Below, piece by piece: positions 48,860 through 57,575 of a stretch of DNA of 64,000 nt. The notes beneath the pieces are model-generated. The model ran no database searches, was not told where the DNA came from, and saw only the letters and a list, made by a program, of their open reading frames with translations. Origin of the DNA: Sulfurivirga caldicuralii (GTDB lineage Bacteria > Pseudomonadota > Gammaproteobacteria > Thiomicrospirales > Thiomicrospiraceae); NCBI RefSeq assembly GCF_900141795.1, contig NZ_FSRE01000001.1, forward strand, positions 248,001 through 312,000, written 5' to 3'. A program made the translations under genes and the position numbers. How positions within the stretch are numbered: the stretch's first letter is position 1; each line of letters opens with the position of its first letter.

Positions 48860-49498
48860 TTATACTCCGTATTGCTGTCGATAAGTCTGCATGGCAGCAA
48901 GCACGTCCTCGTAGCGGTGAGCGTGCTCGCTGAGAAAATCGATGATATCTGCCAGCGTAATGATGCTGACCACGGGGATGCCGAATTCGGCTTCCACCTC
49001 CTGAATGGCGGAGCGCTCGCCCTGCCCCTTTTCCATGCGGTCGAGGGCGACGACAACGCCGGCCGGTTCAGCGCCGTGGGCGCGGATCAGGTCGATGGAT
49101 TCGCGGATAGCGGTGCCCGCAGTGATCACGTCATCGATGATGAGTACCTTGCCCTTGAGTTCGGTGCCTACGATCAGGCCGCCTTCGCCGTGATCCTTGG
49201 CTTCCTTGCGGTTATAGGCGAATGGCACGTCGATCTGGTGGAACTCGGACAGCGCCATGGCGGTGGTTGCCGCCAGCGGTATGCCCTTGTAGGCGGGGCC
49301 GAAAAGCACGTCGAAGCCGATCTGACTGTTGTGAATAGTGCTGGCGTAGGCGCGGGCCAGCTGGGCGATCTGCTCACCGGTATTGATCAGTCCGGCATTG
49401 AAGAAGTAGGGGCTCTTGCGTCCGGATTTGAGCGTAAATTCGCCCAGCTTGAGTACGCCGGCGTCGAGGAGAAACTGGATGAAATATTCGCGTGTCAT
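48860..49498 (-). CDS. pyrE: Orotate phosphoribosyltransferase
   Basis: Makes orotidine monophosphate from orotate and PRPP in pyrimidine synthesis. The protein has 212 residues from ATG 49498 ([20 protein letters not shown]). PRPP-binding motif [17 protein letters not shown], flexible loop [15 protein letters not shown] and [15 protein letters not shown] are all conserved. The ATG overlaps the nfo stop (ATGA); a longer in-frame extension lies inside nfo and is rejected. Confidence 0.96.
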   Translation of the reverse strand: MTREYFIQFLLDAGVLKLGEFTLKSGRKSPYFFNAGLINTGEQIAQLARAYASTIHNSQIGFDVLFGPAYKGIPLAATTAMALSEFHQIDVPFAYNRKEAKDHGEGGLIVGTELKGKVLIIDDVITAGTAIRESIDLIRAHGAEPAGVVVALDRMEKGQGERSAIQEVEAEFGIPVVSIITLADIIDFLSEHAHRYEDVLAAMQTYRQQYGV

Positions 49499-50343
49499 GG
49501 GTTCCCATTTTGCATGAATTGCTTCAGTTGCGCAATTTCCTGCGGCCAGCGGTCCGGGTCGATGGTTTCCAGAATGAAGGGACGTTCGTCCCAGCGCGGA
49601 TCCTGCATCAGCCTCTTGAAAGGTTCCCATCCCATTTCGCCTTCGCCCAGGCTGTGGTGGCGGTCCACGCGACTGCCCAGAGCCCCCTTGCTGTCGTTGA
49701 CGTGAAAGGCGAGCACCTTGTCGGTGCCGATGGTATTGACGAGGGCGTCCATCACCCCATCATAGTCGTTTTTCAGGTCGTAGCCGGCGGCGTAGGCGTG
49801 GCAGGTGTCGATGCATACGCACACGCGATCCTTGTCGTCCACCTGATTGATGATCTCGGCCAGTTGCTCAAAGCGGTAGCCCACATTGGAGCCCTGCCCG
49901 GCGGTGTTTTCCAGCACGGCGATGACAAATTCGGTGGCCTCGTGGGCGCGGTTGATGGCGTGGGCGATGCGGGCGAGGCACGCGCTTTCGCTGATTTCGC
50001 GCAGGTGGCTGCCAGGGTGAAAATTGAGCATGTGGATGCCCAGCTGTTCGCAGCGTTGCAGCTCGTCGATAAAGGCGTCGAGGGATTTCTGCCACTTTTC
50101 ATCGTCGGGATGGCCCAGATTGATCAGGTAGCTGTCGTGGGGCAGGATCTGGCGCGGGCCATAGCCATAGGCGGCGCAGCGGCGCTTGAACAGTTCAACC
50201 TGCTGTGGATCGAGGGGCTTGGCCCGCCACTGGCGCTGGTTTTTGGTGAACAAAGCAAAAGCGGTTGCGCCGATGGCATGGGCGCGCGCCGGCGCTTCGG
50301 CTACCCCGCCGGCTGCGGATACATGGGCTCCGATGTATTTCAT
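49495..50343 (-). CDS. nfo: Endonuclease IV
   Basis: Zinc-dependent AP endonuclease of base-excision repair. The protein has 282 residues, a TIM-barrel with metal-binding motifs [55 protein letters not shown] and [12 protein letters not shown] in the family order. First gene of the nfo-pyrE-sixA operon. Confidence 0.97.
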   Translation of the reverse strand: MKYIGAHVSAAGGVAEAPARAHAIGATAFALFTKNQRQWRAKPLDPQQVELFKRRCAAYGYGPRQILPHDSYLINLGHPDDEKWQKSLDAFIDELQRCEQLGIHMLNFHPGSHLREISESACLARIAHAINRAHEATEFVIAVLENTAGQGSNVGYRFEQLAEIINQVDDKDRVCVCIDTCHAYAAGYDLKNDYDGVMDALVNTIGTDKVLAFHVNDSKGALGSRVDRHHSLGEGEMGWEPFKRLMQDPRWDERPFILETIDPDRWPQEIAQLKQFMQNGNP

Positions 50344-50452
50344 GGCTGGCTCCTTTTGGCTGGATTTTAGCCCATTTCAAGACTCTGGCACGCCTTTTGC
50401 CCAAGGATGGATGTAATACGAAAACATGCCAAATTTTTGACAGGAGGGCGCT

Positions 50453-50947
50453 ATGCCAATCGATCTATCCAAAGTGGACCCGCTGACCCCGAAAAAGGAA
50501 CTGCTGGAGCAGGCCATGCGTCAGTCGCCCGGCGCGCTGTCCAAGCTGGGCAAGGGAAAAGGGGGCGAAGAAGCCCGTATTCCGGCGGACCTGAAGTGGC
50601 TGCAGGAAGACAAGACCGCGCTGCACGATCTGGTCAAGCAGCTGGACATGACCTTGGGCGAGGTGGCGCGGGAAATGCGTCAGGCACAGACGCTGATGGA
50701 CAATGGCCGCAAGCAGCTTGATCGGGAACAGAAATTGCTCTATCGCCAGATCAAGACGCTCAACGGCCTGCTCAAAAAGCAGATCGAGGCGTTCGAGCTG
50801 GTCAACCGGCAGGTCAAGCGCATCCAACTGGGGGAAACACGTGTGCTGCCGCAGATCGGCATCGGGCTGATCGGCGGGCTGATTTCCGCCATTACCGTGG
50901 TGGTGAGCCTGCCGTGGATCGAGCTGCTGATTGCACAGCTCAAGTAA
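50453..50947 (+). CDS. Coiled-coil protein with C-terminal membrane helix
   Basis: A 164-residue protein, unrecognised. The N-terminal third is polar; residues about 60-125 form a charged coiled coil (MRQAQTLMDNGRKQLDREQK, LLKKQIEAFELVNRQVKRI), and the C-terminus has one hydrophobic helix (GIGLIGGLISAITVVVSLPW). Presumably tail-anchored to the inner membrane. GGAGGGC lies before ATG 50453. It precedes a flavin reductase-like gene on the same strand, with 83 bases between. Confidence 0.72.
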   Translation: MPIDLSKVDPLTPKKELLEQAMRQSPGALSKLGKGKGGEEARIPADLKWLQEDKTALHDLVKQLDMTLGEVAREMRQAQTLMDNGRKQLDREQKLLYRQIKTLNGLLKKQIEAFELVNRQVKRIQLGETRVLPQIGIGLIGGLISAITVVVSLPWIELLIAQLK

Positions 50948-51030
50948 TTGGGGTTGCTTGGCGCCTGTGAAGCGTGGCAATTTGCATGTGCAACGGGCAG
51001 AATGAATGTTTCCCCACAGGGAGAAGCCTC

Positions 51031-52080
51031 ATGAGCCTGCATGCATTGAAAATTCTCGAACGCCGTCGCGAAACCGCGCCGGAAAGCGACAAGGCGGTCT
51101 TCTGCCTGCGTCTGGCGTGCACCGAACCCTATGAACCCGGCGACTGGCTGATGGTGCAGCCGGTCAATCCCCAGCGAACCGTGGGCGATGTGCTTGAGGC
51201 GCTGGGGCTGACCGGCGCCGAACGGGTCACGCTGCGCCGCCACGGCGAAGTGCCGGTGTTTGAGGCGTTGCGCGAGCATCTGGAAATCACCCAGCTGGAT
51301 CCGGCCATGCTCAACCGCCTGCAGCGCAAGGAAGGCATTGGCGACTGGCCTGACCGGCAGGCCATGGTGGACTATGCCTGGCACCGCGATCTGCTCGACT
51401 TCCTTTGCGACTACCCTGATGCCCGGGCGCTCAGTCTGAAGCTGATCGATTACCTTTCGCCGCTGGCGCCGCGTTATTACTCCATCGCTTCGGCCTGCTG
51501 TGCCCACCCCGGCGAAGTGCACATTCTGTTCAAGCACGTGGTGCACATGGTGTGCGGGCGCGAGCACCCTGGCGCGGCTACAACACTTTTGCGCGAGTCA
51601 CCGGTGGGCAGTTTTGTGCAGGGACGCATTCAGGCCAACAAGGGCTTCAAATTGCCGCAACAGGGCGAGGTGCCCATTGTGATGATCGGCGCGGGCGTGG
51701 GGCTGGCACCATTTATCGGTTTCATGCAGGCACGCCTGCGCGAAGGAGCAGTGGGAGAGAACTGGCTCTTTTTTGGTGAAACCCACGAAAAGAGCACCTT
51801 CCTTTGCCGCGAGCAGCTGACCGGCTGGGTAGCGCAGGGTGCACTGCAGCTGGCGACCGCCTTCTCACGCGATCAGGCGGAAAAGATCTACGTGCAGCAC
51901 CGTGTGCTTGAGCACGCCGACGACGTGCGTCGGCTGTTTGCCGAAGGGGCGTATTTCTATCTGTGCGGCGACAAGCGCGGCATGGCGCCGGCGGTGCTGG
52001 ATGCGCTGACCCAGTGCCTCGGAGAGGATAAAATGGCCCAGCTCAAGGCTGAAAACCGCCTGCAGACCGATATTTACTGA
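51031..52080 (+). CDS. CysJ-like flavoprotein reductase lacking the flavodoxin domain
   Basis: A 349-residue protein homologous to the FAD/NADPH half of sulfite reductase flavoprotein subunits. FAD-binding motif PRYYSIASACC, a connecting-domain-like middle (LRRHGEVPVFEALREHL), glycine-rich GAGVGLAPFIGFMQARL, FGETHEKSTFLCREQL, and the C-terminal FYLCGDKRGMAPAVL are clear. The flavodoxin domain of CysJ is absent. It could feed electrons to a separate partner. Start is ATG 51031 after GGGAGAAGCC; an upstream extension to 50974 is unlikely. A GGGGGTCCCC repeat follows before the next gene. Confidence 0.85.
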   Translation: MSLHALKILERRRETAPESDKAVFCLRLACTEPYEPGDWLMVQPVNPQRTVGDVLEALGLTGAERVTLRRHGEVPVFEALREHLEITQLDPAMLNRLQRKEGIGDWPDRQAMVDYAWHRDLLDFLCDYPDARALSLKLIDYLSPLAPRYYSIASACCAHPGEVHILFKHVVHMVCGREHPGAATTLLRESPVGSFVQGRIQANKGFKLPQQGEVPIVMIGAGVGLAPFIGFMQARLREGAVGENWLFFGETHEKSTFLCREQLTGWVAQGALQLATAFSRDQAEKIYVQHRVLEHADDVRRLFAEGAYFYLCGDKRGMAPAVLDALTQCLGEDKMAQLKAENRLQTDIY

Positions 52081-52119
52081 GTTTTCCCGTTTTTTTCAGC
52101 CCGCCAAAAACGGACTGTG

Positions 52120-52138
52120 AAAAAGTCGGGGACCCCCC
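52120..52138 (-). repeat. GGGGGTCCCCGACTTTTT element, copy E
   Basis: AAAAAGTCGGGGACCCCCC on the plus strand, so the core is on the minus strand. Next to it, at 52087-52113, CCGTTTTT and AAAAACGG form an inverted repeat. The element sits directly before the CAAGGAG ribosome binding site of the EI24 gene. Confidence 0.75.
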
Positions 52139-52157
52139 TGCAAGGAGCAAACGTATC

Positions 52158-52928
52158 ATGTGGCTGGATATTCTGTTTCGAACCCTGGGCGATCTGCGCG
52201 ACCCGCGCATTCTGATGCGTCTGTTCGTGCCCTTTGTTGCTGGGGTGATCGTCGTCTCACTGCTCGGCTATGGCGTTTTTGGCTTTCTGCTCACCAGCGA
52301 CTGGGTTCACCAGCTGCCCATCGTGCAGGATTTTGAGCAGTGGGTGGACAGCGCCGAGCAGAGCCTGCAGGCGATTCCGTTGATCGGGGCGCTGCTGGTG
52401 TGGCTGATCAGTGCACTGGCCGCGGTAACCGCCGGGCTGATGGGGCTTCTACTGGGCAGCTATCTGGTGCTGCTGTTCGCCATGATCATTACCGGTTTCA
52501 TGACCGATACGCTGGTGAAGGTGGTGCGCGAGAAGCACTATCCGGGGCTGGTCTTTCGTGGCGATGCGTCGCTGACGTGGATGCTGGGGCGGGTGCTGTG
52601 GTACGGCCTGCTGCTGTTACTGCTGCTGATCGTCACCCTGCCGATTCTGCTCGTGCCGGTGCTGAACGTGGTGTGGTTCTGGTGGATCGGCTTTCTGTTT
52701 TTCCGCTATTCCATGATGCTGGATGCCGGCAGCATCATTCTGCCGAAGCAGCTACTGATGGAGGAGATGCCGGTGACCAACTGGACGCCGACGCTGATCA
52801 TGATGGTCTTCTATCTGCTGGCGGCACTGCCGCTGCTGAGCCTGTTTGCCCCCATGCTGGCGGTGATTGCACTGGCGCACTACTTCTGTGAGCGGCTGAC
52901 GGTCCATGAGGCGTCCGGGCGCGTTTAA
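52158..52928 (+). CDS. EI24 (CysZ-like) family membrane protein
   Basis: A 256-residue protein with several long hydrophobic segments (LLLLLLIVTLPILLVPVLNV and others). The pattern of paired membrane helices around WWIGFLFFRYSMMLDAGSII resembles the EI24/CysZ domain, whose CysZ members move sulfate. There is no further evidence for a sulfate role. ATG 52158 follows AAGGAG. The tail end overlaps the stop of the converging HDOD gene by 4 bases. Confidence 0.78.
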   Translation: MWLDILFRTLGDLRDPRILMRLFVPFVAGVIVVSLLGYGVFGFLLTSDWVHQLPIVQDFEQWVDSAEQSLQAIPLIGALLVWLISALAAVTAGLMGLLLGSYLVLLFAMIITGFMTDTLVKVVREKHYPGLVFRGDASLTWMLGRVLWYGLLLLLLLIVTLPILLVPVLNVVWFWWIGFLFFRYSMMLDAGSIILPKQLLMEEMPVTNWTPTLIMMVFYLLAALPLLSLFAPMLAVIALAHYFCERLTVHEASGRV

Positions 52929-53767
52929 CCCTTCTTCTTGCTGTACTTGAGCACGGCCTGTGAGGCGCTCTTGAGCGCCGTATCGGGCAGCGAAAGTGCC
53001 ACATTGCCGAGCGTATAGAGTTTCTTGATTTCCTGCGTGACGAAGGTTTCGCCGAGGCTGGCGGTGACCAGATAGTTAGCAATCATGATCAGCGCAACCA
53101 GCTTGCGTTCCTTGGGATGATTGGCCGTCTTGCCAATAAAGTCGGTGTCATGGTGCAGCAGAATGGTGTGACCGATTTCGGGCGCCATGCCCCACTTCTT
53201 GGCGGCGATCAGCCCGGCATAGCAGTGGGTGGTGCCCATCAGCTCGGCTTCTTCCCGATAGGCAGAAAAGGGCTTGGAAAGCTGTTTGAAAAACACCTCC
53301 TCGTATCCTTCCCGCTCGAGGCGCAGCAGGAAAATGGCGCCCACATTCTGCGTCAGCGCAGCCAGGTAGGCTTCCGATCGAGCGATGCCACCGGCGTAGG
53401 GCGAAAGCTCTGCTGCGGCCACGCCCGCCTTGGCGCAGAAGTTGAGAATCTCGCGTTCGTTTTTGTCGCGGGTAATGTAGTGGGAAAAGGCGCTGGCGAG
53501 AAAGATATTGTAGATCTCTTCCAGCCCGAGGATATTGACTGCAGCGGTCGCATCCTTGATCAGCTCATCTGCTTCGGTGAGGTTGCTGTTCACCAGCTTG
53601 AGAAAGTGGTTGAACATTTCCGGGTTGCGGCTGATCAGCTTGGCGATGGTAACCGTGTTGGGGTATTTGGCGTTCAGCTCTTCCTTGAGGCGGATCACCT
53701 CTTCCGGCAGGGAAGGCAGGTGAACACGCCGCAGGGCTTCTACGGCTTCGTTCAGCATCAGCTGCAT
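52925..53767 (-). CDS. HDOD-domain signalling protein (paralog 2)
   Basis: A 280-residue soluble protein with an HDOD domain: LPSLPEEVIRLKEELN, ISRNPEMFNHFLKLVNSNLT, AAVNILGLEEIYNIFLASAF, TQNVGAIFLLRLEREG and THCYAGLIAAKKWGM, with the HD-like ILLHHD. HDOD proteins are non-catalytic HD relatives often linked to c-di-GMP or motility signalling. It is a tandem duplicate of the next gene. Both are on the minus strand with 15 bases between stop and start. Confidence 0.85.
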   Translation of the reverse strand: MQLMLNEAVEALRRVHLPSLPEEVIRLKEELNAKYPNTVTIAKLISRNPEMFNHFLKLVNSNLTEADELIKDATAAVNILGLEEIYNIFLASAFSHYITRDKNEREILNFCAKAGVAAAELSPYAGGIARSEAYLAALTQNVGAIFLLRLEREGYEEVFFKQLSKPFSAYREEAELMGTTHCYAGLIAAKKWGMAPEIGHTILLHHDTDFIGKTANHPKERKLVALIMIANYLVTASLGETFVTQEIKKLYTLGNVALSLPDTALKSASQAVLKYSKKKG

Positions 53768-53782
53768 GGTTTTACGTTCCTC

Positions 53783-54640
53783 CTAGTGTGATGCGCTTAC
53801 CAGCGTGGCGCTCTTGCCCCATTTGATGACAGCCGCCGTGGCAGCGGTAATGGCGATATCGGGTGGCGTGATAACCTCCATGCCCGTATCACGATAGGCC
53901 TTGAGTTCACTGGTGATGAAGTGTTCACCGAGGGTAACACCCACCACATAGTTAGCCACCAGTATGAGGGCAATCAGTTTGCGCGCCTTGTCGTGGCCGA
54001 CGGTTTTCGTGGTGAACTGGCGGTCATGGTGCAGCAGAATGGCCTTGTAGATGTCGGGATCGATATGCCATTTCTTTGCCACGAGCGTGCCTACAAAGGT
54101 GTGTGCAGTCCCATAGTGCTTCAGCTCCGCTTCATAGGCTGTCCAGGGCTTGCTGAGCTGGTCGTGGAAAAAGTGCATATAGGCCTGGTCCAGACGGGCC
54201 ATGTAGATGGCGCCCACGTTCTGGGTTAGCCCTGCCAGATAGGCCTCCGAGCGGGTAATGCCCTCCACCCAGTAGCTGAGTTCCGCCGCAGCAATGCCGG
54301 CCATGGCCCCGTGCTGCAGGATTTCGCGCTCTTCATCGTTCTGGGCAATGCGTTCGCAGAAGACACTGGCAAGAAAGATATTGTAAAGCTCGTCCAGACC
54401 GAGCAGATTGACGGCCGAACGTGCATCGTGAATGGGCTCGTCAATGTGGGTAATGGAGGAGTTGATCAGGTCCAGAAAACTGTTGAGCAGTTCCGGGTGA
54501 TGAGCAATGAGGTTGGCGATCGTGACAGTATTCGGGTAGCGCTTGTTGAGCTCTTCCTGAATCTGGATTACTTCCTGGGGCAGGGACGGTAACTTGACCT
54601 GTGTCAGCAGTTCATCCGCCTTTTTCAACGCTTGCTGCAT
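53783..54640 (-). CDS. HDOD-domain signalling protein (paralog 1)
   Basis: A 285-residue paralog of the gene at 52925, with the same layout (LPSLPQEVIQIQEELN, LGLDELYNIFLASVF, GLTQNVGAIYMARLDQAY, TAHTFVGTLVAKKWH, ILLHHDRQF). It looks roughly half identical to it by eye, so the duplication is not recent. It is the first gene of the pair. Its target is unknown; nearby YjfB-like and SprA-like genes suggest a motility or surface context, which is only an inference. Confidence 0.85.
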   Translation of the reverse strand: MQQALKKADELLTQVKLPSLPQEVIQIQEELNKRYPNTVTIANLIAHHPELLNSFLDLINSSITHIDEPIHDARSAVNLLGLDELYNIFLASVFCERIAQNDEEREILQHGAMAGIAAAELSYWVEGITRSEAYLAGLTQNVGAIYMARLDQAYMHFFHDQLSKPWTAYEAELKHYGTAHTFVGTLVAKKWHIDPDIYKAILLHHDRQFTTKTVGHDKARKLIALILVANYVVGVTLGEHFITSELKAYRDTGMEVITPPDIAITAATAAVIKWGKSATLVSASH

Positions 54641-54697
54641 GCCCGTACTGCTCTAAAAATTTTGATTGAGCAAGCATAGCTGCAAGCGCTGGTGCAA

Positions 54698-54904
54698 TCA
54701 AGCCTGGGTGTTGATTTGCGTGCCGATATGGTCGGGCAGACCGGCACGGGGGGTGGCGTTGGGCAGCGAGGCGATCAGCTGCAGTATGCCGTTTTTTTGA
54801 AGATCCAGCGCCTTTTTAAATACGCTGATCTGCACGCTTTGCAGGGATTGCGCCTGTTGCTGATTCAACACGGCATTGACGGCGGCGTTGGGGGAAATGT
54901 CCAT
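54698..54904 (-). CDS. YjfB-family putative motility protein
   Basis: A 68-residue protein, MDISPNAAVNAVLNQQQAQS...VFKKALDLQKNGILQLIASL, with the alternating Q-rich/helical pattern of the YjfB family, found near flagellar or chemotaxis genes. Start ATG 54904 with GGAGAATTT upstream (CAAGGAG). It stands alone between the HDOD pair and the SprA-related gene. Function is not known in detail. Confidence 0.65.
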   Translation of the reverse strand: MDISPNAAVNAVLNQQQAQSLQSVQISVFKKALDLQKNGILQLIASLPNATPRAGLPDHIGTQINTQA

Positions 54905-55026
54905 TGAAATTCTCCTTGGTATGCCGTGTGGATATCGGCCGGGGAGTCCGTAACTTGAGGGCATGGACTTCAAAAAAATGTGCTGTCGTGCTAACCTGTT
55001 GATAATCCAGTAAGGAATGTCGAGCG

Positions 55027-55734
55027 ATGATGCTTCTGCCTCTGGCCCATTCGTCCCATGCTGCGGTCCTGCCGAGCGAGCCGGCTCGTCCGGTGAAAAC
55101 GGTGGTGCGGCCGGATGACACGGCATCGCCCCGTTCAGGGGCACCGCAGTCGGCACATAAATCCTCCCTCTCGGTACGTCCCGCTGCAAATGCGTCTGCC
55201 GACAACACAGCGGCGCAGCAGGCGCAGGTCGAGGCGGTGGTGGCGCAGCTCAAGGCGCGGGATCGCGAAGTGCGCGCGCACGAAATGGCCCATTTGGCCG
55301 CCGCTGGCAGCTATGCCACCAGTGGCGCGCGCTATACCTATCAGACGGGGCCGGATGGACGCCGCTATGCCATTGGCGGTGAGGTGGGCATTGATGTGTC
55401 GCCAGAACCGGATCCGGAAAAGACCCTTGCCAAGATGCAGGTGGTGCAGCAGGCGGCGCTGGCGCCCGCCAACCCCTCCGCGCAGGATCTGCGTATTGCG
55501 GCAGCCGCTGCTCAGGCCATGGCGCAGGCTCAGATGGAGCTGGCGCGCATGCGTAGTGAGGGGTATGATGCTAATCCGGGACGTGAGGGGAGTGAGTCAG
55601 ACAAACGCAGCGCGTCACCGGCTCAAGCGGGAGCGAAAGAGAGGAATGATTCGAATCGCTCACCGCTCGTTGAAGCGGGAGTGACGGCGCAGAAAGCCTG
55701 GGCACAGCGCCTGGCTATTCAGAATGTCTCTTGA
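55027..55734 (+). CDS. SprA-related putative metalloprotease
   Basis: A 235-residue protein with a proline- and alanine-rich N-terminus and a central domain LKARDREVRAHEMAHLAAAG, which includes the HEMAH zinc-peptidase motif, followed by YTYQTGPDGRRYAIGGEVGI. This is the signature of the SprA-related (CJM1_0395-type) putative metalloprotease family. The C-terminal tail is low complexity. The start at 55027 has two ATGs in a row and a rather weak ribosome site. Export is unclear. Confidence 0.72.
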   Translation: MMLLPLAHSSHAAVLPSEPARPVKTVVRPDDTASPRSGAPQSAHKSSLSVRPAANASADNTAAQQAQVEAVVAQLKARDREVRAHEMAHLAAAGSYATSGARYTYQTGPDGRRYAIGGEVGIDVSPEPDPEKTLAKMQVVQQAALAPANPSAQDLRIAAAAAQAMAQAQMELARMRSEGYDANPGREGSESDKRSASPAQAGAKERNDSNRSPLVEAGVTAQKAWAQRLAIQNVS

Positions 55735-55749
55735 GTTGAACGGGTAGGT

Positions 55750-56067
55750 TCAGGCCGGGCAGAATGTCTTCTGCATGGCATCCATCAGGTCGAGGATCTG
55801 CGGGCTCGCCACGCTGCAGAGAATCTTGCTCCCATCCCGGCGGGAAACCACAATGCCCTTTTCCCGCAGGATATCCAGGTGTTGGGATACGTTGCTCTGT
55901 GTTGTGCCTACCTTCTCGACGATCTCCATGACGGGCATTTCCCCTTCGCCGATGACACAGAGAATTTTCAGCCGCAAGGGGTGCGCCATGGCCTTGAGCG
56001 CACGGGCGGCCTGTTCGATATTGTCCTCACGCATGTCAAAAAACTGATGGTCCACCTGCTGCAGCAT
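55750..56067 (-). CDS. ArsR-family regulator, probable persulfide sensor (SqrR/BigR/YgaV-like)
   Basis: A 105-residue winged-helix repressor: LKAMAHPLRLKILCVIGEGE, GTTQSNVSQHLDILREKGIV and RRDGSKILCSVAS. The cysteines are C37, C84 and C103. C37 and C103 are 66 residues apart, exactly the spacing of the reactive pair in SqrR (C41/C107) and BigR (C42/C108), which form a polysulfide bridge. An arsenic-type CxCxxC metal site is absent. A near-palindrome ATGTTCGAATAT (56108-56119) upstream could be an operator. The neighbours show no obvious sulfide gene. Confidence 0.8.
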   Translation of the reverse strand: MLQQVDHQFFDMREDNIEQAARALKAMAHPLRLKILCVIGEGEMPVMEIVEKVGTTQSNVSQHLDILREKGIVVSRRDGSKILCSVASPQILDLMDAMQKTFCPA

Positions 56068-56241
56068 GAGCCTTGACCTTCTGGTTGATGTTGTTTTTTA
56101 TAACATTATGTTCGAATATAGCGATATGCCAATTCTACCGGCGTGTCCCCGTTGTGTCATGCAAACTTATTTATAATGAACCAAGAAAAAACTTGTGCTC
56201 TTCCGCCAGGGGAGGGCAAATCACACGATAAAGGAGCTTTC

Positions 56242-57573
56242 ATGACAGGCCAGTGGATGAAGAAAATCGGATGGCTGGTTTCCGGCGCAATGCTGGGCGG
56301 GACACTGGTTGTCGCCGCCACCGTCACCGCGAGCGACAAGGGCAAGTCTGCCAGCGGGCTGCCGCTGCAGGAACTGCGCACGTTCGTTGAGGTATTCAAT
56401 GCCGTGGAACGCAGTTATGTGGAGCCGGTCAGCGACGACAAGCTGCTGGAATATGCCATCAAGGGCATGGTGTCCAATCTGGATCCCCATTCCGACTACC
56501 TGCCGCCGGAAAGCTTCAAGGAGATGCAGGAGCACACCACGGGCGAGTTTGGCGGCCTGGGCATGGAAGTCAGCATGGACAAGGACGGTTTCGTCAAGGT
56601 GGTGGCGCCCATCGACGACACGCCCGCTCAGAAGGCCGGTATTCGTGCTGGCGACCTGATCATCAAGATCGACGACAAGCCGGTGAAGGGCATGACCCTT
56701 ACCGAAGCGGTCAAGCTGATGCGCGGTAAGCCTGGCACCGAAGTGACGCTGACCATCGTGCGCAAGGGTGAGGACAAGCCGCTGGTGATCAAGCTGAAGC
56801 GCGCCATCATCCAGGTGAAATCCGTCAAGAAGAAACTGCTGGGAGAGGGCTTTGGTTATGTGCGCATCAGCCAGTTCCAGGTGCGAACCGGTTCCGAAAT
56901 GGTGGAAGCCATCGAGAAGCTGGAAGAGAAGAATGGTGCGCCGCTGAAAGGCCTGGTGCTGGATCTGCGCAATAACCCCGGTGGCGTGCTTACCGCAGCT
57001 GTGCAGGTGTCGGACGCCTTCCTGAACAAGGGATTGATCGTCTACACCAAGGGGCGTAACGAAGATGCGCAGATGAAATTCGAAGCGCGTCGCGGTGATG
57101 TGATGGATGGGCGCCCCGTCGTGGTGCTGGTGAACGAGGGCTCCGCCTCTGCGTCCGAAATCGTCTCCGGCGCGCTGCAGGATCACCACCGAGCTCTCGT
57201 GGCCGGTCGCAAGACCTTTGGCAAGGGCTCCGTGCAGACGCTGATGCCGCTGAGCAATGGTGCGGCCATCAAGCTGACTACCGCGCGTTACTACACGCCT
57301 TCCGGTCGTTCCATTCAGGCCGAAGGTATCGTCCCTGATGTGGTGATCCCGCGCTTGAAAGTGCAGAAGGTGGAAGAAAACGATCCACTTGAAATCCACG
57401 AAGCCGACCTTAAAGGGCATCTGGATCACAAGGACGACAAGCCCGTAAAGCAGAAGAAGGCTGATGCTGAACGCACGGAGGTCAAGAAGTTGCTCGACAA
57501 GGATTACGAGCTCTATGAAGCGCTCAATCTGCTCAAGGGCATGTCGCTGGTGCAGCTGCAGAAGGAGGAGTGA
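56242..57573 (+). CDS. ctpA: C-terminal processing peptidase (CtpA/Prc family, S41)
   Basis: Periplasmic serine protease, 443 residues from ATG 56242 (AAGGAG 5 bases upstream). An N-terminal membrane/signal segment (WLVSGAMLGGTLVVAATV), a PDZ domain (GEFGGLGMEVSMDKDGFVKV, AGIRAGDLIIKIDD) and the S41 domain with NEGSASASEIVSGAL (catalytic Ser) and KTFGKGSVQTLMPL (catalytic Lys) are in order. The longer frame from 56143 has no good ribosome site. It precedes the DJ-1 gene. Confidence 0.93.
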   Translation: MTGQWMKKIGWLVSGAMLGGTLVVAATVTASDKGKSASGLPLQELRTFVEVFNAVERSYVEPVSDDKLLEYAIKGMVSNLDPHSDYLPPESFKEMQEHTTGEFGGLGMEVSMDKDGFVKVVAPIDDTPAQKAGIRAGDLIIKIDDKPVKGMTLTEAVKLMRGKPGTEVTLTIVRKGEDKPLVIKLKRAIIQVKSVKKKLLGEGFGYVRISQFQVRTGSEMVEAIEKLEEKNGAPLKGLVLDLRNNPGGVLTAAVQVSDAFLNKGLIVYTKGRNEDAQMKFEARRGDVMDGRPVVVLVNEGSASASEIVSGALQDHHRALVAGRKTFGKGSVQTLMPLSNGAAIKLTTARYYTPSGRSIQAEGIVPDVVIPRLKVQKVEENDPLEIHEADLKGHLDHKDDKPVKQKKADAERTEVKKLLDKDYELYEALNLLKGMSLVQLQKEE

Positions 57574-57575
57574 TC

